A stretch of 64,000 bases of DNA. Source: Bagarius yarrelli (taxonomy: Eukaryota > Chordata > Actinopteri > Siluriformes > Sisoridae). Of this stretch, positions 49,401-59,900 are shown one piece after another; within the stretch, counting starts at the first letter, position 1, and each line of letters starts with the position of its first letter. The stretch is taken from the NCBI GenBank assembly GCA_005784505.1, contig VCAZ01000069.1, forward strand, positions 1,286,896 through 1,350,895. The letters are read 5' to 3'. Made by a program: the position numbers and the translations under genes. The notes under the pieces were generated by a model that saw only the letters and a list, made by a program, of their open reading frames with translations, searched no databases and was not told the origin of the DNA.

Positions 49401-52400
49401 AATGGAGAGTTCCTGAATTGGCTAAGGGGCCCAGCAGTGGCAACTTGGTGGTACCAGAAATCGAACCGCGATCTTTCAATTGAGTGCATCACCTTAATCA
49501 TTGCACTACCACCTCTTCAGTTCATTCATTCATTCATTTTCTATACCCGCTTATTCCCTAATTCGGGGTCACGGGGATCTGCTGGAGCCCATCCCAGCCG
49601 CCTCTGCAAGGCAGGAGGGGTACATCCTGGACAGGTCGCCAGTCCATCGCAGGGCACCTCTTTAGTTGTTTAAACACAATTAATTTTATTAATTTCTCAC
49701 CTTCAAGAGAAGAGCCATCTGCTGCTGCTGATTCAAATCCTTCGGTGGAACTTTAACAAAAAACAAAACCAAAACAACTATTAGAAAAGAAGGCAAATGT
49801 AAAACATTACAGATAGAGTAACGGAAAAAGGTTTTTGGACGTTTGTCCACTGACAAAGCAATTGTCGGTCTATAATTTTAATAGTAGGTTTTTCTAACAG
49901 TGAAAGACATCCATAAAAATAGCATAACAGAAAAACACCCAGAAAAATGCATTTCAAAAAAGATTTAATTTGCATATTAATAAGTAAAACAGGTATTTGC
50001 CCCCTTCGCAAAACAAGACCTTCTGAGCAGGTTTGAACACATATTTGGATTTTCTCCCACTCCTCTTTGCAGATCCTCTCCAGGCTGACATTTGGCAAAC
50101 TCGAACCTTCAGCTCCCTCCACAGATTTAGGGGATTAAGGTCTGGAGACTGACTAGGCCACTCCAGGACCTTAATGTGCTTCTTCTTGAGCCATTCCTTT
50201 GGTGTCTTGGATGTGTGTTTTGGGTTATTGTCACGCTGGAATACTCACCCACGACCCATTTTTAATGCCCTGACTGAGGGAAAGAAATCCTCACCCAAGA
50301 TTTGACAGTATATGGCCACATCCATCGTCCCTTTAATGCGGTGAAGTTGTCCTGTCCCCTTAACAGCAAATCACCTCGAAGGATAATGTTTTCACCTCCA
50401 TGTTTCATGGTAGGGATGATGTCCTTGGGGGTCATAGGCAGCGTTCCACCTACTTTAAACACAGCGAGTTGAGTTAATGCCAAAGAGCTCGATTTTGGTC
50501 TCATCTGACCACAATACTTTCACCCAGTTCTCCTCTGAATCACTCAGATGTTTATTGTCCTTCACGTCTTGGTGTGTTACCAATTGTTTTCTCAGTGATT
50601 CTGGTCCCAAATGCGTAAAATCTTGCAATCTTAGATAGATAGTTTCTTCCATTTGCGAATAATCACACCGACTGTTTTTTTTTTTTTTAACAAAGTTGCT
50701 TGGCGATGGTCTTGTAGCCCATTCCAGTCTTGTGTAGGTCTACAATCTTGTCCCTGACATCCTTGGAAAGGCCATTGTGAAGAGTTTAGAATCTGATTGA
50801 TCGATTGCTTCAGTGGACAGGTGTCTTTTATACAGGTAACACGCTGGGATTAGGAGCACACCCTTTAGGAAAGTCCCTTCAAGAGAGCCCTTAAGACATC
50901 CGATTGCAAGAAATCTTGCTGATCGATAGGGAAAATAAATACTCATTTTACCCATTAAAATGGAAATCAATTTCTAACTTTTTTGAAATACAATTTTCTA
51001 AATGTTTTTGTTATATAGAATTATGTTATTGCATATAGAATAAACCTCCATTAAAATTATAGTCTGATCATTTCTTTGTCAGTGGGCAAACATACTAAAT
51101 CTAGTCAAGCAAAACACTTGGAACATTTATTTACATTATTTTATTGAACTATTGCTATTACCTATTAAGATAATTAGTTTTTCTTTGTATTACACTCTAA
51201 AAATAAATATTCTTCCTATTTTAAAAAGAAAATGTGAAATTTTTTTTTACTCTGCAGACAATTCGCTGTTGCTCATCACTGTGACATAAGTTTTAGGAAA
51301 CCAGCCCTGTACTCCATTTAGTTCTCCTAGCCACCAGTTCTCCTGCTGCTCCAGAACGTTGATCACATCATCCTTGGAGAAATTGAGGTGATTGTCAGTT
51401 TTAGCCATCCAAGAACACAAAGCTTTAACCTGCAGTATCCCCACCACCTAAAAAAACCCACAGGGGATATATTATTGCACACACAGATAAACAGACAAAT
51501 CCATATTTAATGTTTGATATTTATGCAGATCAACCATACCTGATGGTGCTCAGTGGACATGCTGCCCATGGCATGGGTGCGAGTGAAAGCAGAGTTCTGG
51601 CCTGCTCCATTGTTTAAACCGCTGAAAATAAGAAGTTTGCATTGTGAGAATCCTCATTATAAATGCGTTTAATTAACTGTTTACTGGAGCTTTGGTTTCT
51701 GTTCACTCTGAAGTCACAAAGACAAGTTTACAAAAGAAAAGTACAAATTCATTACAGTAAACAGAGACTATTAAGCTTGCATTCGAAAATTGCAGAATAA
51801 TACATGGTTACAAAGGCTTATTTATGGTCTCCATGTGGTGATTTTTTTTTGGGAAAGCGAATAGACATAAACTAAGATAAACATAAACCTCATTTTCTAT
51901 GTTTTTGTTATCAAATTAGAAATTTACATTTAGATTTTTGGCATTTGGCAAATGGCTCTTGGCCCTCATTTATACATCTCAGGGGCCCAACAGTGGTAAA
52001 TTAAATGTGCTGGGAATCGAACCTTGATCCTCCAATTAGCAGTCCAACACCTTAAACACTGTGCTGTTTTATTTTGTTTGATTTCAGTCTGTTTAAGATC
52101 TAGTACTCAATACCAGTAACACAATGATTCTGACTGTTTAGAAACAAACCTCAGCAGGAAACCCTTAAAAAGAGACCAAACCGTATATACTTAAAGTGGT
52201 TCAATAACAGCATGCGAGTTAATTTGGGTTTTTGCCTTTTTTTTAGGCGTTTTAGCCAAATTTTACAACGATTTTATAATGTTACAGAATCCTGCTGAAA
52301 ATCCTTAGGGTCTCCTGGTCTATTCAGTTTATTTTTCACAACAATCTTTAACCTTTATTTAGACCCTATTACAAAAGGTAAAAAAAAAAAAAAGTCTTTT

Positions 52401-55400
52401 TTTAGAAAAAAAGATATATTTGCTAGCATTGTGCCTTTATTGATTAGACAGATTAGAGATAAAAGGGGGGAAAAGTTGGGGACTCTTAACCTACAGATAC
52501 GAGTTAAACTAAACTGAGTGCTTTTAGTGTTTGTTCACTGTGTTGTCTTATTTGTTCTGTAAAGCTGCTTTGACACAATTGTCCGTTAGATAAATAAAGG
52601 AGAAGAAACTCCTTGAAATTTTTAAGTAATGATTCTTTTTGCAGAGGTTTTTTTTTTACCAGTAATGTACATGTAGTGTATAGTAAATATATATATTGAC
52701 TTTACCGAGAGGCCGGTAGCAAAGCCTGAGGTTTAAGAGCTGCTTTACTTGGTGTCTCTGGGGGCTGTTTTTCTACATAGCTTTCAGGAAACCAGCCCAT
52801 CTTCTCCTGTAAACTTCCATAAAGCCATCCTTGCTCTCTTTCAACTGTCTCATCCACCTATTAATAAAACACACAAAAGATGATGTCAAAATGACATAGC
52901 TGTAAAAAAGCAGTAATGTTAAAAAAAAACCCCACAACAACTCATATTTAAATGATTAAGTAAAGATGTTAATGGAATTATTGCATTTTTTTAGAAATAC
53001 CTCAATAATATCACCCGCTTCGAACGAGAGCTCTTCGTCATTTCTAGCTGTGAAAGGGTAGAGCGCTTTGAATCTGGTCAGAGCTGCTGATTTCCTGTGG
53101 GACATGCCCAGGGGATGTCTACTACCTAAAAAACAAAGCAGGAAAAAAAAAAATAGACACACACACACACACACACACATATCCGTAATCAAAAATGGGA
53201 AATCGCTAATTAAAATCGGAAAAGTGGATTAAAGTGAACTACACAACCACACTCGTGTGTATGTTAAGATAAAACTGAAAAATTCTGATTAATATTTATA
53301 TTGTTAAAAGATTTTAATAAGTTAAGTTGTAGTAAGTAACTTATAATTACTACTAAAAATAATAAAGCAGTGGTTGAATGTTTCTTTACCTTTTCTTTCT
53401 TCCAGTCCTCGGAGAAGTGAGGCAACAATGTCTGATTTGGAATTATCATGCTTTTCGCCGTTCAGCCTCGCAGAAGCAGCGGTTTGCTCTTCTTGCTCTT
53501 TTCTTCGTCGTTCTTCTTCTTGTTTCTTCCTTACCTCATCTCGTCTTCGCCGATCTTCCTCCTCTTGTCGCTTTTGCTCCACCTCTTTCCTTTTTCTCTC
53601 CTCTGTGTCCCTGATGGCTGCCTCTTGTGCTCGCTGTCGCCTCCTTTCCTCTTCTTCTCGCTCCTTCCGCCTCTCTTCTTCTCGGCGCTCCTTCTCCGCT
53701 CTAATGAGCTCCTCGCGTTTCCTTTCTTTCTCCTGTCTCCTGTTTTCCTCCTCTCGCCATTCCTCCTCCTGTCTCCGCCTTTCTTCTTCCTGCCTCTTCC
53801 TCTCCTCTTCCAGCTGTCGTCTTTCCACTTCCAGTTTTCTTCGTTCTTCCTCAATTTTTCTCCTCTCCTCTTCTCGCTGTTTGCGATCCTCCTCAAGTCT
53901 CTTCCTCTCTTGCTCTTTTTTCTCATCCTCCTCTCTTTTTTTTCTTAACTCTTCTTCACGCTTTTTCCTCTCGATTTCCTCTTGGGCCCTGCGCTCTCTT
54001 TCTTCTTGTTCTTTCGCAGCGTGCAGACGAGCCTGCCTCTCTCGTTCCTCCTCCTCTCGGAGTTTGGCCTCTCGCTCTTTCTGGAGTTTCCTCTGTTTTT
54101 CCTCCTCATCGCGCCGCAGTTTCTCCTGCCACTGGCGCTCCTTTTCCTGTTTGATGCGCCTGTAAAAAAAAGAAAAAAAGTTCAGTTTTTACTTTTACCT
54201 TAAATTTTGCAGACACCCTTATTCATAGCGACTTACATTTATCTTTTTTATACGACTAAACAATAAACGGTTAAAGGGCTCGCTCATTTACAGAGGTACC
54301 TTGACTTACGAGTGTCCCAGCTAACAAGATTTCAAGATGCAAGTCTTCTCTCGGCCAATTGTTTGCTTTGAGTTGCGAATTAAAATTCGGGTTATGAGCC
54401 AGCTCCAGGTGCCCAACCGCTAGTTGGTGTAGCTAAAGGCCACAATGAACACCGTAACATCCGCCCAGCATCCCGTGACAGCTAGTCAGACATGCGTGCT
54501 AGCAGGTGTTGTCTGATCCCCAAGGTAAATACTGTACATTATACTTGATAAAACCAGTTTATTGCAAAACATTCTTTTCAATTGTTTTTTTATACAATAT
54601 TTGTAATTTATATATTTATCAGTTTATTTTCTTTTTTAAAAACGCAACAAAAACATCGCAGTGTTTGTTTGCAGGATCCAGAACAGATTAATGGCATTTC
54701 AATTCATTTCAAATGGGAAAAATTGATTTGACATAATTTGAGTTCTGAAACTAAACGAATTAAACTCATAAGTCAAGGTACCACGGTACTACCTAGCGAG
54801 TGCGATCATGTTACGTACCGTTGTTCTTCCTCCTCCTGTCTTTTCTTTTCCAGTTCTTCTTCTTTGCGTCTCTTGAGCTCTCGGATTTTGTCTTCCTTAA
54901 TACTACATAATTTGTCCAGTGCAGATTGCTGAGATTTTTGGGTCTCTCTTTCACCCTATAACACAAAAGCTGGTTTAATCACAGTTTTAACATTCACTTT
55001 GTAAATTGTGCTTGAAATCAACTACAAGGATGGAACGATATAAAACAACAAATAACAAATAATTAATAACGTCGGACTGTTTACATTTACAGAATTTACC
55101 TGATATAGAATTACCTAATCTTTTTATTCTATTCTAAATTCTATTCTATTGTAAATAAAATATTGGCGCATGGGATTTGAAAGTCTTTTATTTTATTTAT
55201 TATTTTAAAAATGTCCCAAATTTTCTGAAATTCAGATTGTAGTTTAAAATGGGAGCGGAAGCAAAGCAGGTCATTAGCCCTGGCATCAATACTTATAAAA
55301 AAATAAGAGAATCGCAAGTAAAACAAAATGAATGTAAAAAGCGATAAGAATGAATGGTTTTACTGCAACAACATATATTAACCTCATTAAAAAACTACAT

Positions 55401-56957
55401 TTTAATCCAGACTAGCTTGTCTTAAATCCATTATTAAGTTTTTTTAGTTAGCATAAAGCGCTTACCCGTATGTCATTTTTATATTGGTCCATATCGCTCA
55501 GTTTTGCTGCAATCTCTTTCTCTAAAGTATCGAGCTCTTCTTTCAGCTTTCGGCAGCTAAGGTCTTTATCTGAGACACTCTTCTGTAAAGTGGACATTGT
55601 GGAAGCTATGGAAAAAAAAAAAAAAAAAAAAAAGTCAGTCAGTAAGTGAAAGTTATAGCTCAGTGGTTAAGGCGTTGATCTGCTAATTGGAAGATCGGGG
55701 TTTAAGTACATTTTTAGTGGAACAAACGCGCACAAATCGAGTACAAACTGTGCTGATTTGGAGAGATTTGGGTAACATAGGATGGAGAGTGACATCACAT
55801 GACCAAAAAAAAAAAATGCTTTGGTGATTATTTCTTGTCACGGGGTGCCAACTTTAAGAAGGATCTTATGTCCAAATTTTAAAAGAAGAACAGGTGAGAA
55901 AAAAAAGCTGGTGTTACCTGACATGTTTATATTTATATTTTGAAGTATCTCACTAAGCTTCTGCTGCTCTGGAGTCAAGTGTGCCAGTTTTCTTTGCAAC
56001 TCCTAAAAACACAGAAAAGCTCCATGACTTTATGTCCATTTTTAGCTTGCTCTGATTAATCCTGACTATAGCTCACCTCAAACTGCTGCTGCAATAAGTT
56101 CAATTCTATTATTTGGCCGTCTCTCTTCTGGTTAATATGATCCAGTTCAATTTTCTGGACTTTCTTCTTGGCCTGAGCATCTTTCAGTTTTTCCGAGATC
56201 ATTTTATGCTTGTTACCCTGAAAGAAGAGCATGATAAAAAGTTAGTCGAATGAGCTAAATTGGTTTGATGAATAACTGAACAACAGTAGCCATTAGGGGT
56301 GCATGTAGCCTCACCACAGCTTCAAGCTCCAACTCCAAACTCCTCTTCTTTGACTTTAAGTGAAGAATGACTTCTTGCTCTTGACTCTTCTGGTTCTGGA
56401 GGTCTTGCATTTTCTTCTTCTCTAACTCTAACTGCCGCTGCCGCTCTAGCTCCTTCTTCGCTGCCTAAGAGTAAGTTTAAATGAATAAATAAAAAATTGA
56501 GTAAGAAGTCGTCTTTCCAAACTACTCGCTGTAAAGTGTTATCTGTTACATAATAGTGACATGAAGTTCGGATCATTTTACAGACTCTGAAATTAAGTCC
56601 CCCCCCCCATCTCCCGAGTTTTTGGGACTGTCAGTTCATCACGTGACAGCCTAATAACTACGTAATCTGGTGACGGCATTGGATAGCAAAATTAGTTTAT
56701 AATATTATACAGTAATAATAAAGGAATTGTATTTTATAAATATTAGATCCACAAAAAACTTCCAAAAAAAAAAAAAATCAATAGTCTGTTTTATCAGTGA
56801 TTTCGACAATATTTGGCAAAATTTAAAGCATAACCAACTAATCAGCAGTTTAATTCAGTGTCATGGAAATGTACCAACATGACAGAAATTTACAACCCGT
56901 AAGAAATAAAAAGCTACAATTCAAGACTAGAAACCGGATCAGGTGACTGTGAGAGTA

Positions 56958-56992
<35 letters not shown>

Positions 56993-59900
56993 TAACTATG
57001 CACTTGTTTGGTTGTAAATCAACTAATTTCTCTATCCAATGCATTCAAGTCACAAGACAAAAGAACAAACGACTTGAAACTGAAAAACTAGTGTAATGAT
57101 CTACGTTTTTGTTTCCTTTGGAGATTACATAGTTATGAGGATGTCACGACTCGGTCCTGTAAAAATGTGAGATAAACTACACATTACAGGATTTTGCGCA
57201 TGTGCGGGCAATACAAAACTAAGGAATCGCTCTAGCCGACGGCTCGTTGTTCCCGAGTCATATTAAGGATTCGATCAAAATAAACGAATCGTTCATGAAC
57301 GTCCCATCACTATTACATCAATTTTTTACCTCTTTCCTCTCCAGCTCTTTGAGTCTCTCCTCCTCCCTCTGCCTTTCCAGCTCCCTCTGTCGCTCCAGTC
57401 TCTGCTCTTCTTCTCTCTTCCTCCTCAGCGCCAGCTCTCGTACTTCCCTCTCTTTTCTCTCGTGCTCCTCTCGGGCCAGTTGTGCTCTCCTTTCGTCCTC
57501 CTTGCGCTGCTGCTCCTGCAAAGCCAAGCGTCGTTTCTCCAGCTCTGCATTGCCACGCTCAAGGTTTTCTTTGAACTTGTCCTCAAAGGTCACTGGATGC
57601 ATATGTGCACAAACATTTTTCATCTTACTATCCTTACAAGGACTCATTTTTTTCCATACACATTTATAAGAAGATTTTAACTCATTAAAAATGTTGAAAC
57701 GCTGAAACAGCGTCCACATCCTGTTTACATCAGGGCCGGCTCTAGCCTGTCTTGCCCAACCAATCAAAATTTGGTCAAGACAGCTGTATAGAGATATGTT
57801 TTTATTTACTTTGGTATAATTTATGATTTGATAGAAGCAGTCTGAGGCGGGTTCTGGCGGGCCCCGACCAATCACATCGCAAAACCAAACAGTTCCCGTT
57901 TTTGATTAGCGCGATCTACACTCGCGAGACGAGGCGGCATGCCGGTCTGTCAAGGATTACAGAGAAGCTAAAACAGACAGTCACGGAATTCATACACTGT
58001 GGAAATATTTGCTTCCTAATGTAACGGATCGATTTTTGGTGCCTTTAAAGAAGCCTGTCAGTGGATCCAGCAACACTGACTGTTATGTGGCGGTCACTGC
58101 TTCAAAAATCCTAAATAATATGTTACTATTACTACTACTAATAATATGGTATTATTATGACTACTAAATAAAACTGCTAATAATAAGCTCCTAAGTAAAA
58201 ATAAAAAATGTCCCCCTGTCTGTCTGTCTCTGTCTGTCTACACATCAACTAGTTCCACAAAATTTTTTTTTAAAGTTTACTTAATTGCTCTCTTCAAAAT
58301 ATTTTACTCGTCCAAAACTTCACTCCAACTTAAATTTGTGCTTATTAATCCAATATAATGTCTTCTTAACCAAACCCAAGCAAGAACATTAGTACAACAA
58401 TATTTTTGCTATTTCATCATTTAATTACATCATTTAATTCCATTATTTAATTTTACAGAGTATCTCCTCAACCCCACCCCGAAAAATTGCCCACCTGTCT
58501 GCCCACCCTTCTATGGTTGGCAAGAACTGGGCCTGGTAAAAACTTTAAACTCAGTTAAATTAAGTCTATGGTTACCCTATTAACTGCCTCAGACTGCCTT
58601 GCGAAAACACTGCCCAGTTTCTGAGAGCAACTCATTTGTAAAATTTCTAATGACAACTGTGAGTGTTATATAATTGTTCTGTAAATGTAGAAAAGTGTAG
58701 CACTGAGTCACTAAGGTGTTTGTAATAGAGCAGGTGCGGGGTGCGGTTATACCCTTACAGTTACTCTTGGCTTTCTGTGGTGGATTCACTTCAGTAAACT
58801 CCTCAGCAAGGGATGCATACACGGATGAACTGGTGGACCCATTTAGTGAATCACCAACAATCCCCCTAAGAGCAAGTTTAATCAACACATTACTTTTTAT
58901 TTATTAAACTTACTTAGCTTAATCAAATTTACTTTAAACCTTAGTAGCAATTTGGGTTGCACCTGAGTGAAGGGGGTATAAACTCTACTGGAAGAGCAAG
59001 GGGCAGAACATGTCCTTCCTTTGCCATATCGACCAGGTGCATGGCCAAGATAAACTCTTCCGCCTTGAGTTTACCATCCTTATCCACATCTGCCAGGTTC
59101 CTGATAACAAGATAAATTACATCTTTAGTCATATGATTGAAAGGATAGAAGGTGCACGAAAAATATGAACAAAAGAGAGACCAACCAAATAGTGGCTAGC
59201 TGGCTTTGACTTAATGACGTTGAACCCATTGCATTCCTCACTTGAGGGCCTAAAATCAAAAGGTGCAAGAAATTTAAAAACATGATATATACTGTATATA
59301 TGCATTTGACTTTGTATATACATAGCGCTTAAAATGTAACTGATCCGAAAAACAGTTGCTAACGTGGCTAACAATTTGCAATAATTTACTGACCCTCATG
59401 TAAAGGCTAATGTTTAAACTATGAACGTTCTTTTGTTGCATCAACAAAACTAGTCGGGCTGAAACTGAGCCATAGTAAACATGTCAGTCAAAGCACTTAA
59501 CATTTTTCTTTTTTTTTTTCAATCTGACCTTCTGTATGTACTGCTGTATAAGAAAAAAGTAAATACTTGAATTAAAATATGTCCAAATTCGGGCGGGAAC
59601 GTATAATAACCTATGCGCAATTTTGCATTTTCTTTACATTTACATTTCTGCCATTTGGCAGACGTCCTTATCCATAGCGACTTTCATACAACTAAGTAAT
59701 TAGGGGTTAAGGGCCCTGTTCAGTGGCCCAGCAGTCACAACTTGGTGGTGCTGGAAATCAAACTCTGATTTTCCAATTAGCAGCTGGACACCTTAACCAA
59801 TGAACTACCAAAATTATAACAACAGTAGTACAAATGTCTGTATGTATAAGAAACAAGTCTGGTAATTAATAAGACATTAACCATACCTGACAGGTAGCCA

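Noticed and set aside
53374..54165. Long plus-strand open frame (263 codons), rich in Ser, Leu and Arg
   Set aside because: It is the exact antisense of the itsn2 charged-helix exon; GAA/GAG/AGG codons read backwards give Ser/Leu-rich frames without stops.
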